Shown: positions 10,644 to 23,263, counted from the stretch's first letter. The stretch: 64,000 nucleotides of DNA from Pseudocercospora fijiensis CIRAD86 (GCF_000340215.1 NW_006921533.1:5795424-5859423); one strand, 5' to 3'. Notes: a model not told the origin generated them from the letters alone. Translations and numbers: made by a program.

Positions 10644-11712
10644 GTTAGCGTACGACGAGATAGCTAGCTGAACTAAGGAGCCTAGCAAATAACGCTCTTA
10701 GTGCTTAGGCTGCTTTCGAGTGCTAGGGGGTATTGTCTATAAGTATACTATTATCGATACGATTAAGTTAACTAGATCCTTCGAATTCGACCCTTATACG
10801 CACTTTAACCGATACTAGTATATCGATAAAGCCGCGGCTCTACTACGTACTATTGTCGAGGTAGAACGAGCTATCTAAGAGCTATCTATATTACTAAACA
10901 ACCGCCGTAGAAGAGGTAGAAGAGGTAGAGCGGTACCTAGAAGACATGTCTGTACTAATTAACGAGAGGCTTCTAGCTTCGAATACGTAGATTAGTTAAA
11001 CCTAGCTTCTTAAAGAGGCCGTAGAAGGCGTACGAGGGCATCTATATAATAACCTCGTACTCGTACGGCAATATAATAACTACGGCCTTTAGCTCCGCTA
11101 GTCTATATACCTGCTAAGCGCTACGGCTTTGTTAGTAACGATCTAGCTAGTATTTAAAGAGCCGCTATAGCACTTAATCGACAACGTCTAATAGCGCTAG
11201 CACCGCCTTACTCGGAGCGACAGTTTGTCTAGTTCTATAGTAGTTAACCTGTACTACCGTATACTCTAGGTCTACCGGTAGCGATATAATATACTATATT
11301 CGACTATCTACTGCTATTAAACTAACAGGTATATACCTAGCAATAGTACTAGCATATACTAGGTTCTATAGCTCTACTACTATCTATAGCACTACTCCGT
11401 AGAGGTATATAGTAGCAGTAAGGTCTATAGTAGTAGTAGCTAGTGCTATACTCTCGTAGTTATTAGTATATAGGTTATAGCAATTAATTCTAGTAGTCTT
11501 ATATATCTACTTAACCGATAGCCTCCGGAAATGCCTTATTCTTAGCCCTTAGCGTTACTAGTATAGAAGGGTTCCTATATACCCTTACTTAGTTACCTAA
11601 TCGAGTATAAAGGGGTAGAAGTATACTGTAAATCGTCCGTACGCACTCTTATCCGTATTAAGAAGAGGGAATTGCTAAATAGCAAAGAGGGAATTGCTAA
11701 CTAGCTTTTGCC

Positions 11713-13890
11713 TCTACTTTATAATGCCCGATATAGAATTACCCTCCGAGCTCGATTAGGCTTTCGGTAAGGCAGGCTCCGGCGTTTTATTTTATTAGCA
11801 TCGAAACCTTCTTAGCAATCCTTACTAAGCACAATTGTACTATGCCTCTCCGGTAACACGAAAAGCTAAACGCTTAGCAACACCTTCTATTTTAATATTA
11901 AATATAACAACTTTAGAACGTTATAGTATAACTACTTAAGTCTATATACTCCTTATACTTTATAGGTATGTTATAAACTGCCTTATTAGTCTTCTACTGA
12001 AATATCTAAGCCTATACTAACGAGAGCGTATTGTTATTATAATCGAAATAATATAATTATTATTGTAATCGAAATAATACAAGTTAAGATTTATAAGAGC
12101 ATAATCATTAGTAAGATTGTTCTTCATTTCCGCTAGCTTCTGCCCCTGCTTGTTAATAGTTATAGACTCACTTTACCTCTTAGCCTTTTAATATATCTAA
12201 TAGTAGGTAAGGTCCCCTACGCCTTTATCTTATACAAAACACCTTAGTCCTTTATAAGTCTACCTTTTAGCTAACTTCTAAGGCTTAGAACAGGACTTAG
12301 CTAGTTACGATTTATTATGCTTTAGCATTAATAATAGGGTCTCGTAGCTAGAACGCTAGACTGCGAAGAAGTTTCGTCCGAGCGAAGGCGGTCTATAACG
12401 TTTCCTAGGTTTGGCGGCGACTAGCACTAGTTGCTGTTTCGGAGCTACCGGCAGGACTACCTCCGTTTAGGCCTTTATGCATTAAGGATTACGTTGCGCG
12501 GTGGTAAATTAGTCAGATTGCACGTAATAGATTTAAATAAATTAGGGCTAGCTTCCGTCTTTCCGAACAACTAATTATACACTACTCTACCTAATCCTTT
12601 GCCTAAAGGCCTAAAGCTAAACCGCTAATTTTTATCGTAGACTCCCCTATCAAACTACTATCTTGCAGCGATACTAACTATCGGCATATCTGACACGCTA
12701 AGATTGTAGCGCTGCTAATTGCGAATTAGAATATCCAAAAATCTCGTATATGCGACGTGTATACGTTAAGTTATACTAAATCCCGCGAGGCGACTTTATC
12801 TATAGCTATCCGCTGCTAGCGCACCTAATACACACCGAAACAACAACTCCTAAATCTCGCGTACCTAACACTTAGAGGTCCTTAATTAGGGCCTTCCGAC
12901 TAACTCATTTACTGCAAGCAACTGCGTGCGACTTCTTACTATCGAGTTCTCGTCGAGGTAAGAGATAGAGGCCGTAACGACCTCCTTTAATCTTAACCGA
13001 ACTAACTCGAGGCCCTTCGCAGAGTACTTCTTAATTACTTTAATAAGACACTCGAGTGCCTGCGGTATAGTGGTGCTAAGTTCTCGTTACTCCGGCGACG
13101 CTATTTACTAGCGGCTTAGAAGGTACTAGATTTATTACCCCTAATATACTCGAAACCTCCGCGAGCTCGTAGACCTAGTATTTCCGACTAATATTGCTAT
13201 AAACACCGTACTCGTACGACACCGTATTATTAAGATATAGCTAAATAGCAGACGCGACTTTAGCTAGCTACTCGAGTCGACATTTCGAACACTAATTAAT
13301 ACCTACGATACTAACTAATATAAGCGGCTCCGACTTAACTAATTAAGCTAACACTTCCGAGCTTAATCGTCGTAGCGGAGATAATTAGCATAGCTCTTCT
13401 TATCTAACAGAAGCGCTACTAATATCTAAACTAGACTATCGTAGCGAAGAAGATATCGGCCTGTCGCCTCGACTAGACGATAAAGACAAGGAAATGCCTA
13501 CTCCGGAAGACCTACCGCTACTAGGAGAGACTTCCGATATGCTAGGCCCTTTATCCGATCTGCTAGGTCCTATATTCGCTAGTGCATTCGCCGGTCTAGC
13601 ACTCGATAAAGATCGCCGCCGCTAGCGCTAGTACTATAGCGACTACTATAACTCTAAGCTCGCCGCTAGCCTACTCGCCTTTAGCCTGCTCGCCTTTAGC
13701 CTGCTCGCCTTTAGCCTGCTCGCCTTTAGCCTACTAAAGAGCGCGCTACTCCTCGCCGCCTACGAATCGCTAATCGCAATATTATATATAATTAGCTAGT
13801 TAATAATAGTCTAACTAAGGATAAGGATGCTAATATAGATAAAGAGCCGTAGAGCGAGGGCGAACTAGAGCGTAAGCGCCGTACTAGCAA
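11713..13890. repeat. RIP-mutated repeat DNA without recognisable gene
   Basis: AT-rich sequence with CpA/TpG depletion. A less mutated patch at about 12350-12530 still contains several TG/CA dinucleotides and may be a different, younger or unique insertion. At about 13674-13735 there are four 15 bp copies of the form CTCGCCTTTAGCCTG. I recognise no protein signature. Confidence 0.6.
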
Positions 13891-13899
13891 TGCCTCCGA

Positions 13900-16640
13900 T
13901 AATAACGATTAGCCTGTTTAGTATCCTAGTAAGCGCGGCCTCGATAAGATAAACGACGAGGAAGAGGGCGAACTCGAGCCTACTAGTAATCGTAGTCCGC
14001 GCCGCATACTAAAGTAGAAGTATGCCCTCGCTATAAAGCACCTTGCTTAGCTTAAATTACCGATAGAGAAGATGTTATTTATATAGTTTAGTAATAAGGG
14101 CACTAAGACCTATCGTAAGCGGGTGCAGGCTATATAAGATATGCTGCCTAATAAGCATCTTATTAGTACTATCTAGCTACGAGCTAAGGTTAAGAACTTA
14201 ATTAGCAAGAAGTTCTTTAATATGTATAAGCTAGAAGAGAGCCTTACTATACTACGCCGCCTCTCCGAGATGTATAATATAATCTATAGTATTGCACCGA
14301 ATTAGTACCGCCTACTCGAGGACTTTATACTACTAAATACCCGTAAGGACACTATATAGCGAGCAATGTTATTCGAGGACAAGCGTAACATAATGCAGAA
14401 GCGTATCTATACAATTACGTATATAGTAGTATATTCGATAGCGATAAAGCGAGCCTCCTAGATGCTAAAGTCGCTTAGTCTACTCTTAGTATATGTTAGC
14501 AATCTACTAGCTCCGCTTATCGACACCCTATATAGTATAGGTCTGCTTCCTTCGTATAGGACTATTTAGGCGTTAATTAAGAAGAATGCTAATACCTAGC
14601 GGCTAAGGATCCTCGAGTAGGCAAAGCTATACATTTAGTAGCTCTGCTACGACAACTTCAACCGCTAGGCAAAGCGTAAGGATTAAGACATTATAGACAA
14701 CAATAAACAGGTTAATATTACTAATTCGTATATCGCCCTATATAATAATCTTCTAGAGGGCGGCTTAATATAGGATATACTAGACCGGTCTAAGCTAGTA
14801 CTAACTAAGAACATTATCTATAATATTAATAATAATAATGCTATCGAGGCAGTCGAGATGCACTAGCTCTACGAAGCCTATATATATATATTCGGTAATG
14901 CGATTAAGGCGGTATTCAAAGCAGCTAAGGATAGAGGCTATCTAGTCTAGTAGCTAGAGTATCCGGAAATCGACTGTAGCTTTAAAGGCAAGACCTAGTT
15001 ACTAGCTATGCCTCTATTATAGAACAACGAGATCTCTAATAAGGGCACTACCTTAGTACACGACGACATCTACTAAAGCAACCTTAGCCTAAAGCCTAAT
15101 AATCCGATATTCGACAATCGATTAATTATTAACGTTAGTAATTAGCTTACGATCGAGCGCATACTGTCTATAATCTTTAGCGGTATCGAGAACAAGGCGG
15201 TATACGATAAGAAGCAGTATGTCCTTCTAGTGCCTGCTTGGTTCTATATCTTTATAAACCTATGCTTTACGCCTTTCCGCACCTACTAGAACAAGAATAA
15301 GGCTAGTAAACGCTTAGACTTCTCTCTATTATCTAATATTAACTTCTAGGGCATAAAGGAGGTTAATCCTAAATTACTAAAGTTCTTCCGTATATAGAGA
15401 CTACTTAAGCGTTGTTTCAATGCTCGAGTTATCGCTATACTACTCTAGATTATAGTTAACTGTAGCTATATTACCGAGGACATTGTTAGAATAGGCTAAG
15501 GTAATTAAACTCGCCCCGAGGTTGTTAAGTAGGCTATTATCGAGAAGATTACTACCGCTAAGTACATAGACATCTTAAAGGAAATGTACAAGCTGCTCTT
15601 GTCGCTAGAGGCATAGGATAGTATACCTAATCGACTAGCTACTACTACTGCCGACGGCGCGGCACTAAATGGACTAGATGCGGCCTTTACTTCGATATAT
15701 AGACTACTAAAAGAGATCTCCTTGTTTATGCGTGTTCGCTATACCGTCCGTATATAGGATATCGGTTATCTCCGTCGGTGCGTAGATTATACTATTCTAA
15801 TGTTCCTCGGTGCTAGACAGAGCAATTATAGCCGCCTAATGACCTACTTCTATTTCCTATTAAATAAAGGTAGTATAGCGGAGCTATAGAAGGCAGTTCT
15901 TGCTACTAGAACAGTTAATTAATCTAGAAAGAAGGGCTATGCTATCGGCAGTAATAAGATGATTAAGCTAATTAACTACGCACTCTCGGAGGATTACAAG
16001 CGCCTTACTAACTCGACTTATAGACTTGCTGCCGCCTTTAAGCGAGTATTAATAAATAGGGAGCTATCCCGTCTTATCTAGGATATATTTAAGGAGAATT
16101 CTAGTATCTATCGAACTAGCTATTATACCGAAAAGGACATTAGCGTAGGCGTGTTTAATCGAGCCGATAAGATCCGTATCGATAGCTTTGCGAAGTAGTA
16201 GTATAGAAGCTTTACGCTGTTAGACGATATCTAGAACATTAGCGCAGATTAGATGCTAGCGGTCGTTAAGAACTTTAATGCTGCTAATTAGAACTTTATA
16301 CGAGGCCGTACTACTGTACTGCAATCCGATGCCTTAGACGGTCCTAATACTACGGAGCGCCTCGAGGGTATTAATTATAGTCTAATCGAGGAGGCAGTAC
16401 TTAATCTAGATCGAGACGATGTATAGGTTTAGCTAGCAGATAGCACTACTTAGCTCTTCGAGAGCGTTAAGAGCTAGGACCTAACTGGAGCTAGAGCTAG
16501 AGCTAGAGCTAGAGTTAAGGGAATAGATATAGGCCTTTTAGTACGTATAGGTAGCCTCGGCGATAACGGCGGCAGTAACTTCTAAAGCAATAGAGTATAG
16601 CATTCGATAGATATTAATGCGCGTAGCTTAATTAAGGATG
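13900..16640 (+). pseudogene. RIP-decayed transposon ORF, DUF6589-like
   Basis: A single frame stays coherent for about 2.6 kb if TAG/TAA are read as Trp/Gln. The early part is basic (AIKHLAWLKLPIEKM). The central part contains NWLTIERILSIIFSGIENKA. The later part contains DIGYLRRCVDYTILMFLGAR and YSRLMTYFYFLLNKGS, an arrangement like the fungal DUF6589 family found in repetitive elements; this assignment is from memory and tentative. A GAGCTA tandem run at about 16488-16515 falls in the Asp/Glu-rich tail. The frame is broken by tens of stops and cannot be functional. Confidence 0.5.
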
Positions 16641-16649
16641 TACTTTATA

Positions 16650-18560
16650 GTTCCTAACTAGTAGTATACGTAAATCTCCGTCTATCCGTCTATCTATCTA
16701 TCTATCTATCCTATATATTCTACTTGCCTAAGGTTTCTGTTGTTATCGTATTAATTACTTTTGCTAGCGCTAATTGCTAGAAACGCGCTTAATCGACGTA
16801 TCTCGTACTAACTAACTAACTAGCTAACTAGCTAACTAGCTAACTAGCTAGCCGGCTAGCTCTAGGAAGGTCGTAGAAAGATAACTCTAGTAAGTTGTTT
16901 ACTAAAGTTAACTAGATAGGCGTCCTTCTAGCTAGCTATGCTCGACCTAGGGCCTATTTAGTAGGATTCGGCCCTACTTAGGACGACGGAGCAGCCTTAG
17001 GCACAATTACATACTAGCGTCTAGTAAATAATGTCGCTCTTGCCGTAAAGGAGCGGGTTAGTTAGTAAGGTAATGTATAGCCGTTATTGCTGCCTATTGT
17101 CGACTACGTAGCTTAACCTTACCTACGTAGATAGACCTTCGCTTTCTAACTTCTACTTCTTCTTCTTCTTTATATTAACTATACTATATACCGGTATCCG
17201 TACTACGCGTATAACTAGCGAGTATCCGCACTATATGCGTAACTAGCGAGTTCCCCTTTACGTAACTAGCGATAGTAAACACCTCTACCCCTAGCAATAT
17301 ACTAACTGTTTGTATACTATAGCGGCAGTATTAATTATACCTCTTTATCGCGAGTAGAAGTAGCTCTCTACTGCGATTAACACTATTCCTTGCTAGTTCT
17401 GCGACTTGCTACCGATAGAGCCGCTTAGAAATGGTCGAGGTCTATTAGCAGGTAATTTGTTTAGTCCTTTAGTCTCCGATAGGCTTTGCCGAAAGGTAAC
17501 TCTCCTAGCGAGTAGGTTTAGGAATTAATCGCAGTCTTAGTATAGCTGTTCTATAGTAGCATTACTATTAGGTAATTCCGTATTAGATAGTCTTCTTGTC
17601 TATTGCTATAATAGGCTTTCTACATTATTAGGCTCTTCTCGGGATACTATACGCATATCTAGTTAAGCTTAGTATAACGTAGCCTTTGCAAATTCGGCGA
17701 TTAGGAGCGTACGATATCGGACATAGCCTCTAGGTAGCGAGCTATTAATGCTATAGTTCTGCGGTACGAATAGGCGTCCTTAAGCAAGACGTCTTTATAA
17801 GGGCACTGCTACACGACTATAGTAAGCGTATCGACTCTGCTAGACAACTATAGTACGTACCCCCCCTTCCCTCCGAGCGCATTAAGACTATTATATACCT
17901 ATAGTACGCAAGAAAGAGTTGTTCTAGGGGTATATCTTTTAACAGTCTTTTTAATATTTAGGCGCGGTTCGACTATTATTCTCTAGGTAGCTTTAGTCGG
18001 TACCTAGTTTCTAACTCTTTAAGTTCGCTAGTATTATACGCTTAATAATGCCTGTTCTATATACACTTCGGTATTGTAGTTAGTAATAGAATGCGTTAAT
18101 AGCTAGCGAGAGAGCAAGCTTATAGGCAATATATGCTTCTAGTGTACTTCTTATAGTATGCTCCTAGTAGGCCCTTAAACCGCTAGTTATATTAGATCCC
18201 TATAAACGCTATTGTTCATTTTCTCTGCCTTGCATAGCAACCAAGGCCTCTAGTTTTAGGGAGAGGTAGGCAAAGGAGGGCGAGGACGTAAGAGGTCGCT
18301 TCGGCGATTCTCGAAGAGATACTATTTATAGCGCTCGTTATATGTTATCGCCCTACGCTTCTATTCTACTATATATATTGTAGTGCCTGCTAACCAGCAT
18401 ATAGTACGATAAGTATAGTATTAGCTTCTAGGCTTTGTCGGTCTTCTCGAAATAGGACTTCTCGAAATGAGGCCTTCGGTATACCTAAGGCTACGGTCGT
18501 CGTTATCGTGTTAGACACTTTTGTTAGCGCTATTTGCTAGAAATGCGCTCAATCGACTCG
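16650..18560. repeat. RIP-mutated DNA flanked by a direct repeat
   Basis: A segment of about 45 bp (16755-16796, core TTGCTAGAAACGCGCT) recurs in direct orientation at about 18515-18556 (TTGCTAGAAATGCGCT), 1.76 kb apart. TATC and CTAGCTAA simple repeats lie at 16683-16708 and 16802-16860. I recognise no gene between the copies. The pair could be solo ends of one element or two related elements. Confidence 0.55.
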
Positions 18561-18959
18561 GTCTAGCGTTGTAGCGGCGGTGTTGTTGTTTAGAAAGCAT
18601 CGTAAATTCGAGGAAGGAGATTTAGATAGAGGAAGCCTCGATAGCCCGCTAAGGCTCGGATTTACTATAGCATAACATCCGATTAGCGGGATTAGGCCGG
18701 CTTTAAGATCGCGATTTCCTCTTACGCATCTATTAACTTTAGCTATATACCGATATTAATAAAGAATATAACAAAGAGCGTAATAGTACTAAAAACGCGA
18801 GAAATATATGCTATACTATATGCTGTCTTAAAGGTCTACTATCTAGTCTACTGTCTACCGCGAAGTCCTACTAAACAACCGCTAAATTAACGCTAAAACA
18901 CGCGATTTCCGACCTACCGACGGTCTACGTGTCTCTATACTATATCTACTACCTACTCG

Positions 18960-21900
18960 GCAGATACTATAATAGGATATTGTCGTCGATATTACTACTA
19001 CGGCTACTTGCTATACTTAAGCTTCTCGCACGAGCGCCCTCGCTATACAGACCCTTAGTAGCTACAGGAATGCGAATGTTACGACTACTACGACGACTAA
19101 CATAAGCCTATATTAACTGCTTAGTCGCCTCCTCTACTATAATATCGTCTTCTTTTTTAACAAGTAGAGCGGCAGAGCTAGCGGTAGTAGAGGCAGATCG
19201 ACTAGGGCCTAGCTAAGTACTACGGCGCGTACGCTTTCGAGCAGATAGTGCATCGGAAGGCCTAGCAGGATCGGAGACCGTAGGGCTATCGGACGGAGGG
19301 TTAGAAGGAGCCGCTATAGCAGGTGTCTGCTAAGTCTGCTACTAAGTCTACTACTAAGTCTGCTACTAAGTTTGCTACTAAGCCGTGCTATATACCGGAC
19401 TAGCGTATAGTATTCGCGAAGGCAGATCGTCTTAAGGAGTTATTTAGGTTACGCTAGTCGGCCTCTATCTGCTATAGAGTCCTATAGGTTACTAGACGTA
19501 GATCTGCTAAGCTACCTTTAGCTCCCTATTCTTCTGCCGCCTGTCTAGTAGTAGTAGTATCTTTAATAGCCTTCGTAGCAGCCTCCTGCTTCGCTTTCTA
19601 TTCCGCCTTATAGGCCTCCTAATTAGTATATACATCTTCGGCTATACTAATAACAGTAGTAAGCAGCTCGTCGAGATTAGTATCCTTATGCTGCTACTTA
19701 TTTAATTCTAGTGCGACTTATAATAGCCTATCTCTGTCGATATTCAAATCCTCCTAGGTCTCGTACGACCGAGCAAGAAGGAAGACCTCTAACATAGACC
19801 ACATTAGCCTATCCTTTATATACATGCCGGCTAGTATGCGGAACAAGCGGTTCTTACGTAGATATAGGGTATCTACTTTCTTTAAGCACTACTCCTTAAT
19901 ACGCTTAAGTATATAGCTTAGCCTCGTACCCTTGCCTAGTAGGTTAACTAGCTTAATACGCTTAACTAGTAGTTCAGGTAGATCGGCTATTAGTTCTGTA
20001 TTGTAGAAGTTATAGCAGTCTCTCTAATCTGCCTAGCTAAGTAGATACGGAAACTAGGTTAAGTACTCGCTATAGTGCTTATTTATTACTACGCGAAAGC
20101 AGCGACTAGGAATCTTAAGGTAATCGTTTAGTGTATCTAAGAAGACCTTCGGGATATTCTTACGGCTCTCTAGCTTAGACGTATTCTATATATTACTTTC
20201 CTTAGATTTTCCTCGCCTACGGCTACTAGCGGCACTATCTCTAGTATCGGTATTAGCGTTACTATATACATTATCCTAATCGCTCGTACCGCCGACATCC
20301 TCGCTAGGAAGCTCTTATCGCAACCTGCTCGGTCCGGCAGTGTATACGCTACGGCCTCTACTACGAGTACCTCTACCGCGAGCACCTCTGCCGCGACCGC
20401 TACGACTACGACTACGACTACGACCGCTAGACTACGACTACGCCTATGCCTATACCTGCGCTAGTAGAAGGATAGAAAGCATACTAGCGCCTTCTAGCAT
20501 ACGCTTAATGTAGTCTCCGCTATAGTATAGGACGAAGAAGAACGCCTAAGGCCGGTAGAAGTGTAGCTTATTAAAGAAGCCCTACGAATTTAGAAGCGCT
20601 AGTCGTCGAGTAATGCGTCTAAGTCGCTACTAAAGGTCTCCTAGGTTACGAGTAATATTAAACTTCTACTAGTATATATCCGCGATATTAGGCATATCTA
20701 ATCTAATGCTTACTACGGTAGTAGCTGCTATATATCGAATATTAGAGTCTAGCTTGTAATACTTATTATATCGATCGTCCTAGTCTAGCTTTAGTACCCT
20801 CGCAGTATAGAAGGAGATAGTACGGGTAACATTAATACCTAGACCTACGCCTAGGCTATACTAATACTTCTTAGTTAGATCCGGATTATCCTTAGTTAGA
20901 TATAATAACTAGCTACGGGCGATATCGACGAAATTAGCGATATATTTATAGCCGTTAATAAATACTAGAGACTTGCGCATATTCTATAGCGTAGTAGATC
21001 CCTTCTTAATATCCTTGTCCTCGCTATTAGGAGTTAGTAGATAGGAGACCGCATTATTAATTACTATATATAGCATGTCGTAGTTAGTAAAATACTCTCT
21101 CGGAATAAACTTAATAATATACGTAATCTCTAGTCGATCGATACTACTACGGATAATCTTAGTCTCGTATAGATTAAGGCCTTTATCGCGCATGCCGGCA
21201 TACTTTATCGCATACTTAGTGCACTCTTTATCTATAGTAGCCGATATTAACAGCGTACTAGTATCGATACGTAGGCGATTACGCATTTAACCGACCTGCG
21301 AGTATTCGTTACGGAAACTAGAAGGCTCGCCCTAGTTATAGATTAGGTGCGCCTTATCGATAATAAGTAGACTAATACGCTCGCGGACCTCTAGTTCGTT
21401 TAGTAACGAAAGGAATTGCGGAGATGCTACCTATTCTAGACTAAGCAGGAGGTGCTAGACCTTACCTTTTAGAATATTCTTAAACATGCCTAGGTCGATC
21501 TTCTTAGTATCGGTAGAGATATATACTAAATAGACGAGGCTACTAGTATTGCTAGCTATATGCTCGATAGCTGCTGCTTGTTCGGCACCTAAGCGGTTTA
21601 ATAGAACAACTAAAATAGTANNNNNNNNNNNNNNNNNNNNNNNNNNNNNNNNNNNNNNNNNNNNNNNNNNNNNNNNNNNNNNNNNNNNNNNNNNNNNNNN
21701 NNNNNNNNNNNNNNNNNNNNTAAAAAAATAGGCCGTCCAAAAGAGAGCCCACGACGGAGGGCAGCAATCCTCCGTGCCCGACTAAGCGCGTTCCATAATT
21801 TCCGCCTAGTACTAGACAGTCTCTTTAAACTAGCCTACTTGCTATACTAGTTCTTATATACGCGCGAGTAAGGTATCTAGATCCGTAATCTTCTCGATAT

Positions 21901-22070
21901 ATCGCTAGAAGTGCCGCGGCTAGTCTAATTTTAATTAAGGTAGCTTTATTAGCTTAATACTAAAGTCTAGACGCATACGCGTAATAGCGGAACGACCTAG
22001 CAATAGTGCTTAATATAGCTCTTAGCGCTCGAGTCGCTACTTCTTCTAGCGCGTAGCCTTCTTATTCTCG
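18960..22070 (-). pseudogene. RIP-decayed RecQ-like DExH helicase of a repetitive element
   Basis: On the minus strand a frame with Trp/Gln read from TAG/TAA carries helicase signatures. LLIID-K-AHLIYN (about 21348-21387) is motif II, where DEAH has become DKAH through a TG-to-TA change. RLRIDTSTLLISATIDKEC (about 21210-21275) is motif III (SAT). YNKYYKLDSNIRYIAATTVVSIRLDMPNI is a later conserved block. Downstream the C-terminal extension is rich in Arg-Ser (CGACTA repeats at 20398-20440) and in a 12 bp repeat (19333-19385). A 100-N gap (21621-21720) interrupts the part that would hold motif I. Helicases of this kind occur in fungal subtelomeric or mobile elements (TLH-like). The ORF is dead. 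Confidence 0.7.
21621..21720. other. Assembly gap (100 N)
   Basis: Exactly 100 N, the usual placeholder for a gap of unknown size. The two sides may not be truly adjacent. Confidence 1.
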
Positions 22071-22079
22071 CGCTACTTA

Positions 22080-22190
22080 CGGCGCTGCTTTTTAGACGCT
22101 ATACTAGACGCTAGGTACTAGATACTAGACGCTAGGTGCTAATACTAGATACTAGATACTAGATGCTAGATGCTAGATGCTAGGTACTAG
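22080..22190. repeat. Short tandem repeat (ACTAGATGCT-like)
   Basis: About ten imperfect copies of a 9-10 bp unit, actagatgct/actagacgct, near the 5' end of the helicase remnant. Confidence 0.8.
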
Positions 22191-22759
22191 CTAGTGTTCG
22201 AGTCGGCGATGTCGTTAGTTTAGCGCTAATCGAGTGCTAAAGGAATAGAAAAGTTAGCGAGTAGCGGCGGTAGCGAGGTCGAATTTGAACCCTATTTTAA
22301 GGACATACGGACCTTCGGCGGAGCCTATATAACACTCAAACTTTGCAACTACGTACTACGTTTATCGAGATTAGGCTACGGGTTAAAGTTCTAAGTACTA
22401 GAGGCTAAAGAGCTAGTTTGCCCTCTAGACTAAGTAGGCTATATAGGTTAAAATATAGAATAGATAGACACGCGGAGGTTATAGAGGGCACTAGAAAGGT
22501 AGACCTCTAATGCTTTATTGTTACGGCTAGGTATTATTTATTTAAAAGTGAATTATATAGGGGTAGGCAAACGAGTTAGGCGAGACTAGCAATTTACGTT
22601 TCCTAATTATAATTCTCAAATTTGTAAAGCAATAGTATTATTAGAATACGTAGTTATCTTATTAGTATAATTATCTAGGAACCGTCTCTATTATATACTA
22701 TGCTACGAGTGCTAGTTATTGCAGTATTCGAGCTATAATGCCTACGCTAGTAGGTGGTT

Positions 22760-23263
22760 AGTCGAAGCTACACCCGCCCTGAACGGTTTAGCCTTAGGCG
22801 CTTCGCTAGAATGAGATCTCGAATAGCGCTAAACCTAATGTGGTATAGTATAGAAATGGAAGTCACGAGCAGCATACACACGAATTCAACCACGAAGCGC
22901 CTGAATGGAGGTAGCGGCAGGACCCTTCTTCACACGCCCATGTCAGTCATAGTCAGTGCAAAGAAGACTTCGCCAAGATGAGATCCACGTCTCCCCATTG
23001 GCACAATAGCTTGTCGTGAAGTCAAGAACACGGGCCACTTGGAGCCCAAGGCACAAGATTTGATAATGAGGCCGCCGGATGAGAAAGGCTGCGAGAGACT
23101 ATAAGAAGTCTAGCAGATGCTTTTCGCAATCCTTCCTCGGCATCAACAGCAATAGCAACAACAGACGTTTCAGTATCAAGAAGCAACACTGCTATCGAAG
23201 CACATCCGTCGCACCAGTCAACAGCAACACCTCCTGACTACTTCAAAACACGTCGTACACAAG
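22760..23263. promoter_or_regulatory. Upstream region of the small secreted protein gene
   Basis: At about 22760 the composition changes sharply from RIP-mutated to normal DNA. A possible TATA element, ACTATAAGAA (23097-23106), lies about 160 bp before the start codon, and the leader after it is rich in CAACA. No other gene is recognised. Confidence 0.45.

Larger units (their letters stand above)
8014..11712 (+). mobile_element. MULE-type DNA transposon, RIP-degraded, with terminal inverted repeats
   Basis: The ends form a long terminal inverted repeat. The left end begins GGCAAAAGCTAGTTGGCAAT at 8014; the reverse complement of the right end, reading inward from 11712, begins GGCAAAAGCTAGTTAGCAAT, and the match runs for about 45 bp. 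The differences are G-to-A or C-to-T, as RIP would leave. Flanking 8-mers tccacttc (8006-8013) and tctacttt (11713-11720) match at 6 of 8 positions, again with only C/T differences, and may be the target-site duplication. Inside is a decayed MULE transposase frame. A 374 bp run of N (10270-10643) lies within the element. It inserted close upstream of the UbiB-kinase gene. Confidence 0.85.

Noticed and set aside
10242..10688. Frame spanning the N run
   Set aside because: It consists mostly of undefined bases.
8640..16640. Alternative genetic code in which TAG encodes tryptophan
   Set aside because: The same sequences also show matching G-to-A and C-to-T changes at non-stop codons and in non-coding terminal repeats, and the neighbouring intact genes use TGG for Trp and TAG as a stop, so RIP explains the pattern.
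20984..21286. 100-codon minus-strand frame as an independent gene
   Set aside because: It is one stop-free stretch within the longer decayed RecQ-like helicase and contains its SAT motif.
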